From assembly GCA_964580435.1 (NCBI GenBank), contig CAZOKP010000044.1, forward strand, positions 1 to 21,764: a stretch of DNA of 21,764 nucleotides, given 5' to 3'. The stretch comes from CAZKEW01 sp964580435. GTDB lineage: Bacteria > Acidobacteriota > Aminicenantia > Aminicenantales > UBA8522. Position numbers and translations under genes: made by a program. The first letter of the stretch is position 1, and each line of letters starts with the position of its first letter. The notes beneath the pieces are model-generated. The model made no database searches, was not told where the DNA came from, and saw only the letters and a list, made by a program, of their open reading frames with translations. Of this stretch, positions 15,004-21,764 are shown piece by piece.

Positions 15004-15019
15004 TGTTTCACGTGGAACA
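15004..15019 (-). promoter_or_regulatory. parS: parS centromere-like site, ParB binding
   Basis: The minus strand reads TGTTCCACGTGAAACA, an exact match to the widely conserved parS consensus TGTTNCACGTGAAACA. It overlaps the end of mnmG, encoding its last residues (Cys-Ser-Thr) and containing its TGA stop codon. It lies 10 bases before the parA start codon. It is the nucleation site for ParB and may also let ParB influence parAB transcription. Confidence 0.9.
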
Positions 15020-16873
15020 TTTTTTGTGCTCAGGCCTTTTTTTCTGGACTTTAAGGCATAGATATAGGTTAAAAACAGCCGCCGGTGTCAATCCAGGGAT
15101 TTTCTTTGCCTCGCCAATTGTTTTTGGTTGAGATTTTTCCAGTTTTTCCACGGATTCCCTGGTCAGCCCTGCGACCTTATTGAATTCGAAGCCCGCCGGC
15201 ACCCTGACTCTATCGATTCTACTCATTTTTTCGATTTCTTTTGCCTGCCGGCGCAGGTAACCTTCGTACTTGACCTCTGCCTCGATATATCTCGTCTCCT
15301 CATCGGTCAGGGGCACTGAAAATTTCTTATATTCTAACACATTTTTCAAGGTTATATGAGGTTTTTTTAGCCAATCTTTAAGAGAAGTTCTTTCACCATT
15401 TTCAGCTTTAATCTTCTCTTTTTGGAGAAAAAGCATCGCTTTCTTGATCCTTTCTTTCTTTTGCAAGAATCTTGTGTAATCATCTTCTCCGATGAGCCCC
15501 AGCTGATACCCATACCCCGTCAGCCTTTGGTCGGCGTTATCTATCCTGAGATTGAGGCGGTATTCTGCCCGGGATGTGAAAAGCCGGTACGGCTCTTCCA
15601 CTCCTTTATTGACTAGATCATCGATAAGCACCCCGATGTACGCTTCATCCCTGCCGAGCACAAAGGGCTTTTTTCTGCCTATTTTGAGCGCCGCATTGAT
15701 ACCGGCCACAATTCCCTGGGCGGCGGCTTCTTCATAGCCTGAAGTTCCGTTAATCTGGCCGGCGAGGAAAAGACCCTCTATTTTTTTGACTTCAAGATTA
15801 GGCTGCAATTCTGTGGGCGCAACGGCATCGTATTCAATCCCATAAGCTGGCCTGAGAATCTTGGCCCGGTCAAGCCCGGGAATGCTCCTCAAAACCTCAG
15901 CCTGGACGTCGTAGGGAAGGCTGGACGAAAGGCCGTTGACGTAGGTTTCAGAAGTGTCCAGCCCTTCTGGCTCAAGAAAGAACTGGTGGCGCAAATGATG
16001 GGGAAACTTGACAACTTTATCCTCTATCGAAGGACAATAGCGGGGTCCGACACCCGTGATAATTCCGCTGTACAGCGGAGACTTGTCCAGATTTTTTCGG
16101 ATCACTTCATGCGTTTTGGCGTTCGTGTAGCCAAGATAACAGGTGACCTTGTTCTCAAGACGCCGGCACGTCCGGAAGGAGAAGGGCACGGGCTCGGCGT
16201 CCCCGGGCTGGGGAGTGAATTTATCCCAGTCGATTGTGAACTTGTCGAGCCTCATCGGCGTCCCTGTTTTCAGCCGAAACATCTTGAGCCCCAATTTCCT
16301 AAGGCTCTCACTTAAGACAGAGGCGGAAGGCTCGTTTGCTCTGCCCGCAGGATACGAATGCAAACCTATATGGATCAGACCATTCAGAAACGTCCCTGGA
16401 GAGATTATGATCGCTTTGCTGTAGAGGCAATTCCCATCCAATGTCCTCACGCCTTTTGCCTTGCCATGGGAAACCAGGATGTCTGCCGCGATCCCCTGAA
16501 AAACGGTGAGATTAGGCGTTTCCTCGAGCCATTTTTTCATGGTCAATCTGTAGAGGGCCTTGTCGCACTGCGCCCGCGGAGCTTGAACTGCTCCGCCTCG
16601 GCTTCGGTTAAGGAGCCTGAACTGGATTCCCGTCTCGTCTGCTAAAAGTCCCATCAACCCGCCCAGCGCGTCGATCTCCCGGACAAGATGTCCCTTGGCC
16701 AGGCCGCCGATAGCCGGATTGCAGGACATCTGCGCGATCGTTTCCAGATGGATCGTGAGGAGAAGCGTCTTCAACCCCATTTTGCTCGAAGCCCAGGCCG
16801 CCTCGCAGCCGGCATGGCCCGCCCCGACAACGATGACATCGTATTCCTCGGCCCCAACTGCCATTTTTTTCAT
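15008..16873 (-). CDS. mnmG: tRNA uridine 5-carboxymethylaminomethyl modification enzyme MnmG
   Basis: MnmG works with MnmE to install the cmnm5 group on U34 of certain tRNAs, using FAD, NADH and methylenetetrahydrofolate. The 621-residue protein has the FAD-binding VVGAGHAGCEAA (GxGxxG at 17-22), the family block MSCNPAIGGLAKGHLVREID, GGAVQAPRAQCDK, the second FAD region LFLAGQINGTSGYEEAAAQG and the C-terminal PYRLFTSRAEYRLNLR. A TTG-initiated extension is possible, but the ATG at 16873 overlaps the mnmE stop as ATGA and gives a normal N-terminus; ATG at 16864 is another option. Its 3' end contains the parS site. Confidence 0.96.
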   Translation of the reverse strand: MKKMAVGAEEYDVIVVGAGHAGCEAAWASSKMGLKTLLLTIHLETIAQMSCNPAIGGLAKGHLVREIDALGGLMGLLADETGIQFRLLNRSRGGAVQAPRAQCDKALYRLTMKKWLEETPNLTVFQGIAADILVSHGKAKGVRTLDGNCLYSKAIIISPGTFLNGLIHIGLHSYPAGRANEPSASVLSESLRKLGLKMFRLKTGTPMRLDKFTIDWDKFTPQPGDAEPVPFSFRTCRRLENKVTCYLGYTNAKTHEVIRKNLDKSPLYSGIITGVGPRYCPSIEDKVVKFPHHLRHQFFLEPEGLDTSETYVNGLSSSLPYDVQAEVLRSIPGLDRAKILRPAYGIEYDAVAPTELQPNLEVKKIEGLFLAGQINGTSGYEEAAAQGIVAGINAALKIGRKKPFVLGRDEAYIGVLIDDLVNKGVEEPYRLFTSRAEYRLNLRIDNADQRLTGYGYQLGLIGEDDYTRFLQKKERIKKAMLFLQKEKIKAENGERTSLKDWLKKPHITLKNVLEYKKFSVPLTDEETRYIEAEVKYEGYLRRQAKEIEKMSRIDRVRVPAGFEFNKVAGLTRESVEKLEKSQPKTIGEAKKIPGLTPAAVFNLYLCLKVQKKRPEHKKCST

Positions 16874-18246
16874 TTCCCGACACAAAAACGGTTGAATATA
16901 TCCTCTATGACCTCTTTGGTCTTGATCTCACCTGTCAGTTCGCCGATAAAAGGCAATGCCTGGGCGATTTCTTCTGCGCAAATTTCTTCCGAGTGTCCCT
17001 GCTTGAGCAGGCGCAGGGCCCTCGTAAGGGAATCCAGCATCTGTTCAAGCAGGAGTTTCTGCCTCAGATGAAGTATGACCTCTTCTTCCGCCGTCTCCTT
17101 GGGAACATAGGCGTCATGAATCATCTCCCTCAGCCTGTCCAAGTTCTTCCCCTTGAGGGCGGAAATCTCGAGCCAGAGGCTCTGGCTATTCGCGGCCCGG
17201 CATCTCCGTTTGTCGATCTTCTGGGGCAGGTCGGACTTGTTGAAAAGCAGAATCATCTTTTTATCCTTCAATTTCCTGATCAGATCCAGGTCCGTCTGGG
17301 TTTCAGCCCGCGAGGAGTCAAGAACAAGGAGGATGCCGTCTGCCCGGGAGGCCAGTTCTTTGCCTCTTTTGATGCTTTCTTTCTCCACAGGATGAGAAGG
17401 ACGTTCAAGCCCGGCCATATCAATTAAATGAAAAAGCGAATCCCTGATTTTAATTTTCTCCATGAGGTAGTCCCGGGTTGTGCCCGGATAGGGGCTGACG
17501 ATAGCCCTGTCTTCATCGAGCAATGCATTGAAAAGAGTAGACTTACCGACATTTGCCCTTCCCGCTATGGCCAGAGTCAGCCCCTCGGTTAGCGTCCTTC
17601 CTCTTTCGTAGCTGGACACGAGCGCTTTGATGCTGGAGACCACCGCTTCAAGGCTCTGGGCTATTTTATTGGGGGACAGCCTTAGTCCTTCCTCCGGAAA
17701 TTCGATCGTGGCTTCGATTTGAGAAAGCAGCTCAATAAACTGGCGGCGCAAACCTTGTATCCTCTGTGAAAGCCTCCCCCGCACCTGCCCAATGGAAATT
17801 TTCGCTTGTTTAAGAGAGGCAGCCGAGATAAGGTCATTGACAGCTTCGGCCTGGAGCATGTCGATTCTTCCATGCAAATAGGCTCTCAGCGTAAACTCTC
17901 CCGGGTGGGCGGGCCTCGCCCCAGCCTGGATTCCCAAGTGAACAACCTCCTCCAGGATTACGGGGCTTCCATGACAGCTGATCTCAACCATGTCTTCTCG
18001 AGTGTACGAGCTCGGCCCGGCAAAGAAAGCCAGATAGGCTTCATCGATAAATTCTTTTTTTTCATAACTATAGATGTCGCCAAGGACAAGATTCCTCGGC
18101 CCGATGTCCCGCCACGCTTTTCTCCTCGGCTTAAATAGTTTCTTGGCGATAGCGAGGGCCCTTTGACCGCTTAGCCGGACAATTCCGAGGCCACCGCGCC
18201 CTGGGGGCGTCGAAATGGCAATTATGGTGTCTTCAAGGGTGTTCAT
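16870..18246 (-). CDS. mnmE: tRNA modification GTPase MnmE
   Basis: The 458-residue protein has the N-terminal formyl-tetrahydrofolate-binding domain (TIIAISTPPGRGGLGIVRLS, 7-26), a helical domain, an inserted G domain, and the invariant C-terminal FCVGK whose Cys (455) is catalytic. G motifs are GRANVGKST (229-237), TTRD (256-259), DMAG (276-279) and NKSD. DMAG replaces the usual DTAG, a small change in the switch II motif. The frame is open 26 codons further upstream, but the ATG at 18246 has AAGGA about 10 bases before it and matches the family start. It is translationally coupled to mnmG. Confidence 0.96.
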   Translation of the reverse strand: MNTLEDTIIAISTPPGRGGLGIVRLSGQRALAIAKKLFKPRRKAWRDIGPRNLVLGDIYSYEKKEFIDEAYLAFFAGPSSYTREDMVEISCHGSPVILEEVVHLGIQAGARPAHPGEFTLRAYLHGRIDMLQAEAVNDLISAASLKQAKISIGQVRGRLSQRIQGLRRQFIELLSQIEATIEFPEEGLRLSPNKIAQSLEAVVSSIKALVSSYERGRTLTEGLTLAIAGRANVGKSTLFNALLDEDRAIVSPYPGTTRDYLMEKIKIRDSLFHLIDMAGLERPSHPVEKESIKRGKELASRADGILLVLDSSRAETQTDLDLIRKLKDKKMILLFNKSDLPQKIDKRRCRAANSQSLWLEISALKGKNLDRLREMIHDAYVPKETAEEEVILHLRQKLLLEQMLDSLTRALRLLKQGHSEEICAEEIAQALPFIGELTGEIKTKEVIEDIFNRFCVGK

Positions 18247-18657
18247 CGTCGGGGTCCTTAAGATTATTAATTTTAAAAGAGAAGCCCGAAATAGTAAATA
18301 TCCCTTTCCTGGGCCCCAAGGCAACCCGGGCGAGTATCAGCAAGCCTTTTTTTGAAGAGATGATGCGCAGGTGTTCTCCATGCTTTCGCTTCCCCCGCTG
18401 TGCTGGTCTGCCGCTTGTTGTCTAACATTAATATTTAGAATGACTTACAAACACAGTTGGGCGATTTCCCAAAGCCGATGAAATGGGTGAAAAGCAAGAA
18501 GACGGGCAGGCGCGATCTGGATCTCTGCTCAAATCCTCAGCAATTTTTGCCTGCCTGTATTGAAGGCTTAGTCGGCGATCTAGCGACGAAAAAAGGGGGC
18601 GATATACTGATGGCGCCGCTCTTCTGACCCCACTGAGAAGGGAAATCTCAGCCTCAA
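18247..18657. other. 411-base spacer between jag and mnmE, no confident gene
   Basis: The segment holds the mnmE ribosome-binding site and promoter candidate at its left end. On the plus strand a 49-codon frame (18478-18627) begins MKWVKSKKTGRRDLDL and ends at TGA; it matches no family I recognise and may be chance or a decayed remnant. Close to the jag stop codon there is a short inverted repeat, CTGAGA (18633-18638) with TCTCAG (18646-18651), without a T-tract. No clear terminator is visible. Confidence 0.5.
18270..18298 (-). promoter_or_regulatory. Possible sigma-70-type promoter for the mnmE-to-manC gene chain
   Basis: On the minus strand TTTACT (18293-18298) and TAAAAT (18270-18275) are separated by 17 bases, and the -10 box ends 23 bases before the mnmE ATG. 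It stands at the end of the longest gap in the minus-strand gene series, so a fresh transcription start here is plausible. Both hexamers deviate from consensus. Confidence 0.45.
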
Positions 18658-19290
18658 TTATTCGGAAGGCTTGCCGATGGGGAACACCTTGATTCTTTTG
18701 AGGAATCCCTCGCCGATGCTCTCGCTGGTGATGCCCGGGACCTGGTTCACGGCGATATGCACGATTCGCCTCTCATACGGGTTCATCAGGTCAAGAATCT
18801 CGTTCTTTCCCGAGTCAAGCACCTGCTGGGCCACTTGCTGGGCGTATTCCTTGAGTCTTTTTTCCTTCCTTCTTCTGTAAAACTCGCAGTCGACCTGAAC
18901 TTTGCTGAGGGAAATTTTGTTGAGGACATGCTGGAAAGCGAGGAGCAAAGCGCCATCCTTGCGGAGAAGCAAACTCTTGTCTTCGCCGTCAAAAATAAGA
19001 TAGATAGTTTCGTTCTTTTTTTTGATCTGGTAGGTCAACCGAAGCGGGAAATGGGGGAGGATCGTCTCTAAAAACCTTGAGATAGGACCCGTGTCCAGCT
19101 CCTTCTTGGGCCAAGCTCGGATGACAATTTCCTTGCCTCTTATGCCGAACAGCTTGGTCTTCTCGGTGACAATTTCATAATTGAACTTCTCCCTGGGCAT
19201 CTTGAGGATATGCTCGGCCTGGCCCAGAGCCTCGTCCAGGTTCTTGCCCTTGAACTCTTGCGCCGGCTCATTTATTTCGTTTTTTTCCAT
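18658..19290 (-). CDS. jag: Jag/KhpB-type RNA-binding protein
   Basis: The 210-residue protein has the Jag N-terminal domain (about 14-60: GKNLDEALGQAEHILKMPRE and KTKLFGIRGKEIVI as separate parts), a KH-type domain (about 85-145, with GEDKSLLLRKDGALLLAFQH) and a C-terminal R3H domain (about 150-205, with MNPYERRIVHIAVNQVPGI and SESIGEGFLKRI). This family binds RNA and is linked to cell elongation and division control in Gram-positives. Its gene regularly follows yidC/spoIIIJ. Here its ATG lies inside the yidC end, overlapping by 23 bases, so its translation is probably coupled. Confidence 0.93.
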   Translation of the reverse strand: MEKNEINEPAQEFKGKNLDEALGQAEHILKMPREKFNYEIVTEKTKLFGIRGKEIVIRAWPKKELDTGPISRFLETILPHFPLRLTYQIKKKNETIYLIFDGEDKSLLLRKDGALLLAFQHVLNKISLSKVQVDCEFYRRRKEKRLKEYAQQVAQQVLDSGKNEILDLMNPYERRIVHIAVNQVPGITSESIGEGFLKRIKVFPIGKPSE

Positions 19291-20932
19291 GGGATTCTCT
19301 CTTTTTTTTCGCCATCATTCGGTTCATAAGATATTGCTGCCCGATCTGGAGAACATTATTCGTCAGCCAATAAAGAACAAGCCCGGCCTGAAAATTCATG
19401 AAGAAGAAGGTCATGACGGCGGGCATGATCAGCATCATCTTCGCCTGGGCCGGGTCTGCAGTCGTGGGAGTCATCTTCTGGCTGATAAACTGGGTCACGC
19501 CCATCAGCACGGGAGTAACATAGTAGGGGTCATGCACGGTCAAGTCCTTTATCCAGAAGATAAAAGGGCTCTGCCTGAGTTCGACAGCCACGACAAGAAG
19601 CCGAAAAAATCCCCAGAACACGGGGATCTGGATGAGCATGGGCAGGCAGCCTCCCGCAGGATTAATGCCGTGCTCTTTGTAGAGCTTCATCATCTCCTCG
19701 TTCATCTGACGCCTCTGGGAGATGTCCTGCTTGGCCTTCTTGTACTTGGCCCGCAAAGCCTTGATCTTGGGCTGCAGCTCCTGCATTCTGGCCATAGAGC
19801 GGGTGCCGCTGTAGGTCAGGGGGAAAAAGAGGATCTTGATAACGAGAGTCAGGATGATGATGGAGAACCCCCAGTTGGGAACAGACTTGTGGATGAACTT
19901 GATGGAAACGAGCAGAGCCTCGGTGATCACCCCGAAAAACCCGAAATTGATCAATTTTTTCGCTGAATGGCCGAAACCTCTCAGCCCGTAATATTCTTTC
20001 GGCCCGATGTAGACCTTCTCCGGAAGGCTCACCGAAAGGAAATAAAAGAAATTCTTGTCTTCACCCGATCTTTCGAAAAGGGCACTCCCTTGCTGCGCCG
20101 GGGTCACAAAAAGGGCGGCCATATAATTGTCTTCGTAAGCCGCCCAGTCAGCAAAATTGAAAGCGCTGGCCTCGCTCTTGAACTTTCGCTCATCGATCCG
20201 GTAGACCTTGTCAGCCGCAAGCACGGCCACTCCGCTTCCGCCCCCGAACTGCTGCTTTTTCCCCTGGAGGAGAGGGTTGCCGATCCCCGGTCCCCAGATC
20301 AGCCGCGGCTCAATTTTTTGGCCGTCTTTCCAGAAGCTGACCCGGACATCGAAGTCGTATGTTCCGCCGGTGAAGACAAAAACCTTAGCTATTTTTATAT
20401 TATTTCTATCGGAATACTCAAATTTAACTTCCCCCTTCTCTCCATCCCGGAGAGCTAAACGAGAAGTGGACGGCACGTAGAGGCTCGTATTGGCGACCTG
20501 GTCCAGCCCGGCGTCCTGAGTCTCGAGGAAGAACGGATACCTGCCGATCTCCGAGGCCCGGCCGGAAACGAGCTCTAGCTCTTCTTTTTGCTCGTTCCTG
20601 TGCTCCTTCAATTTCCAGCTCCGCAGCGACGCCCCGCGGTTGCTCCAGGCCGCATAATAAAGGGGGGTCTCGATGATGACCTGTGTTTCGGCCTGAGCCT
20701 TCACCTCTTCATACTTCGCGAGCTCGGCCTCTTTCGCGGCCCCTTGAGGAGCTGGAGCGGGCGCAACTGCCGCTCCTTCTCCCGCCGTCTCTGGCGTCTT
20801 CTTTTCAACCTGAACCGGGGTTGGCGGTGGGGCCTCGACCCTAGGCTGCGGTTTATTTTTCACGAAAATAGCCTGGTAGACGACGAGGACCAGGAAGGAA
20901 AGAACAATGGCCAAGATCAGTCTTTTTTCCAT
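19268..20932 (-). CDS. yidC: Membrane protein insertase YidC
   Basis: The 554-residue inner-membrane protein inserts proteins alone or with SecYEG. An N-terminal membrane helix (5-22) is followed by a Pro/Ala-rich linker (~28-66) and a large periplasmic P1-like domain (~80-335, with the typical TPLYYAAWSNRGASLRSWKL). The conserved insertase core begins near 350 (PNWGFSIIILTLVIKILFFP, then LQPKIKALRAKYK, GGCLPMLIQIPVFWGFFRLL and GLVLYWLTNNVLQIGQQYLM) with a basic tail (KKKRESHGKKRNK). The P1 domain marks it as the Gram-negative long form. It starts 12 bases after yidD with AAGGA about 8 bases upstream. Confidence 0.97.
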   Translation of the reverse strand: MEKRLILAIVLSFLVLVVYQAIFVKNKPQPRVEAPPPTPVQVEKKTPETAGEGAAVAPAPAPQGAAKEAELAKYEEVKAQAETQVIIETPLYYAAWSNRGASLRSWKLKEHRNEQKEELELVSGRASEIGRYPFFLETQDAGLDQVANTSLYVPSTSRLALRDGEKGEVKFEYSDRNNIKIAKVFVFTGGTYDFDVRVSFWKDGQKIEPRLIWGPGIGNPLLQGKKQQFGGGSGVAVLAADKVYRIDERKFKSEASAFNFADWAAYEDNYMAALFVTPAQQGSALFERSGEDKNFFYFLSVSLPEKVYIGPKEYYGLRGFGHSAKKLINFGFFGVITEALLVSIKFIHKSVPNWGFSIIILTLVIKILFFPLTYSGTRSMARMQELQPKIKALRAKYKKAKQDISQRRQMNEEMMKLYKEHGINPAGGCLPMLIQIPVFWGFFRLLVVAVELRQSPFIFWIKDLTVHDPYYVTPVLMGVTQFISQKMTPTTADPAQAKMMLIMPAVMTFFFMNFQAGLVLYWLTNNVLQIGQQYLMNRMMAKKKRESHGKKRNK

Positions 20933-20944
20933 GACGCAGTCCTT

Positions 20945-21157
20945 CTAAGGAACCAGATCAACTCCACCCGGATGGAAAGGATGGCACTTGAGAAGTCTTT
21001 TCCCCCCGAGAAAGATGCCTTTGATCAAGCCGTATTTTTCGATAGCCTCGCTCGTATAGGAGGAACAGCTCGGATAGAAACGGCATCGCCTTCCGATGAG
21101 AGGGGACAGGAGCAACTGATAAACTCTGATGGCGAGCAAAGCGGTTTTTTTCATCAT
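20945..21157 (-). CDS. yidD: Membrane protein insertion efficiency factor YidD
   Basis: The 70-residue protein starts MMKKTALLAIRVYQLLLSPL and has the family signature RCRFYPSCSSYTSEAIEKYG followed by KRLLKCHPFHPGG, with three conserved cysteines. It is a small amphipathic peripheral inner-membrane protein that assists YidC-dependent insertion. The frame extends upstream into rnpA, but the ATG at 21157 overlaps the rnpA stop as ATGA and gives the normal length; ATG at 21154 is the alternative. Confidence 0.95.
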   Translation of the reverse strand: MMKKTALLAIRVYQLLLSPLIGRRCRFYPSCSSYTSEAIEKYGLIKGIFLGGKRLLKCHPFHPGGVDLVP

Positions 21158-21507
21158 TCTCGTCTCTTCGCGAAGATCTTTCTTACCGCGGAGAAGTAGT
21201 GCTCCTGCAACTCCGTCCAGGTCGCCTGCCTCATCTCTGGCGTGGCCACGATGAGGAGATCCATGGAAAACGCGAGCAAATTCTTGTTCCTTCGGAACAG
21301 TTCCCTCATCCACCGTTTGACTTTACTCCGCATCACGGCGTTCCCGACTTTTCTGCTGGCAACGACACCCACTCGGGAAAAGGCCAAGGTATTGGAGAGG
21401 TAAATGAGGTTGAAATACTTGCTTCTGTATCGCTTGCCTTTTTTATAAATAATTAAAAAATCTTTCTTCTTTCTGATCCTCTCTCGAGGAGCAAGGCTTT
21501 CTTTCAT
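21154..21507 (-). CDS. rnpA: Ribonuclease P protein component
   Basis: The 117-residue basic protein binds the RNase P RNA and helps recognise the 5' leader of pre-tRNA. It starts near LAPRERIRKKKDF and has the family signature at 45-69, RVGVVASRKVGNAVMR followed by SKVKRWMRE. The usual form is AVxRNRxKRxxRE; here Ser (61) replaces the usual Asn and Lys (62) the Arg. Its ATG overlaps the rpmH stop by four bases and its stop overlaps the yidD start, the classic order for this locus. Confidence 0.96.
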   Translation of the reverse strand: MKESLAPRERIRKKKDFLIIYKKGKRYRSKYFNLIYLSNTLAFSRVGVVASRKVGNAVMRSKVKRWMRELFRRNKNLLAFSMDLLIVATPEMRQATWTELQEHYFSAVRKIFAKRRE

Positions 21508-21641
21508 CCAACAGCAATTCTTTTTCTGCCTTTCGCTCGCCTGTTCTTGATGACCTTCTGGCCTCCCTGGGTCTTCATCCTGACGCGGAAGCCGTGGGTT
21601 TTTTTCCTTCTTCGGTTGTTGGGTTGGAAGGTTCTCTTCAT
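21504..21641 (-). CDS. rpmH: 50S ribosomal protein L34
   Basis: The 45-residue protein starts MKRTFQPNNRRRKKTHGFRV and continues RMKTQGGQKVIKNRRAKGRK, a near-textbook L34. It is a small, very basic protein of the large ribosomal subunit. The stop codon overlaps the rnpA start (ATGA). A strong promoter lies about 26 bases upstream. In many bacteria dnaA lies divergently beyond rpmH; the remaining 120 bases of the window show no DnaA-box cluster. Confidence 0.98.
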   Translation of the reverse strand: MKRTFQPNNRRRKKTHGFRVRMKTQGGQKVIKNRRAKGRKRIAVG

Positions 21642-21666
21642 GATCTCAACTCACTTTGGAAAACCT

Positions 21667-21695
21667 ATGTTAATAGAGCCTGACTTTCCTGTCAA
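21667..21695 (-). promoter_or_regulatory. Sigma-70-type promoter of the rpmH operon
   Basis: On the minus strand a perfect TTGACA (21690-21695) and TAACAT (21667-21672) are separated by exactly 17 bases. The -10 box ends 25 bases before the rpmH ATG. This is the best promoter match seen and probably drives rpmH-rnpA-yidD-yidC-jag. Confidence 0.78.
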
Positions 21696-21764
21696 GCTGG
21701 AATGCAAATTTGACTGCATCTCTATTTCCGTGATGGGGGCGGGTCCTGTCGCGGTTCACCCCCG

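Noticed and set aside
21696..21764. Replication origin or DnaA-box cluster beyond rpmH
   Set aside because: The gene order would allow an origin nearby, but no TTATCCACA-like boxes or AT-rich unwinding region is visible in these bases; the G/C-rich inverted stretch at the end is too short to interpret.
1..21764. CRISPR arrays, tRNA or rRNA genes, insertion sequences with transposase
   Set aside because: No regularly spaced repeats, cloverleaf-type sequences, rRNA motifs or transposase frames were found on reading the sequence.

Overview
The window reads as a chromosomal segment of a Gram-negative bacterium. It carries a full CMP-Kdo (lipopolysaccharide inner-core sugar) pathway, a YidC insertase with a large periplasmic P1-type domain, and the origin-proximal order rpmH-rnpA-yidD-yidC-jag-mnmE-mnmG-parA-parB. 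The presence of jag and the linkage of parAB to a bactofilin gene argue against a typical enterobacterium. Together with the M16 peptidase pair and the interspersed palindromic repeats they suggest an Acidobacteriota/Aminicenantota-like or deltaproteobacterial-type lineage. That placement is inference; no rRNA or other phylogenetic marker search could be run.

Layout. (1) 51-1730, plus strand: a secreted or anchored imidazolonepropionase-like amidohydrolase with a C-terminal VOC (glyoxalase-fold) domain. It is the only plus-strand gene of any size. Directly behind it, convergent, lies a truncated reading frame with a Tat-type signal peptide (1731-1936), a likely gene remnant. (2) 2225-5225, minus strand: two exported M16 peptidase-family proteins, an active (HxxEH) subunit followed by a subunit lacking the zinc motif, with a promoter candidate upstream. 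(3) 5226-5806: non-coding, with two related imperfect palindromes of an interspersed-repeat type. (4) 5807-18246, minus strand: a dense, mostly overlapping gene chain, mnmE-mnmG-[parS]-parA-parB-bactofilin-kdsB-pyrG-kdsA-kdsD-kdsC-phosphohexomutase-mannose-1-phosphate guanylyltransferase. (5) 18247-18657: a 411-base gap with a promoter candidate for mnmE. (6) 18658-21641, minus strand: rpmH-rnpA-yidD-yidC-jag behind a near-consensus sigma-70-type promoter.

How the genes work together. The rpmH block supplies ribosome/RNase P components and the membrane-protein insertion machinery. mnmE/mnmG modify the tRNA wobble uridine. parA/parB/parS segregate the chromosome, and the bactofilin, joined to parB by a 4-base overlap, may act as a polar or cortical scaffold. 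The next five genes turn ribulose-5-phosphate into CMP-Kdo: KdsD makes arabinose-5-phosphate, KdsA condenses it with PEP, KdsC dephosphorylates the product, and KdsB activates Kdo with CTP supplied by PyrG. The last two genes make GDP-mannose for glycans. Chromosome segregation and envelope sugar synthesis may thus share a transcript.

No wholly new system is evident. The observations most worth following are the parS site embedded in the mnmG stop codon, the parB-bactofilin coupling, the amidohydrolase-VOC fusion, the Tat-signal gene remnant and the palindromic repeats.
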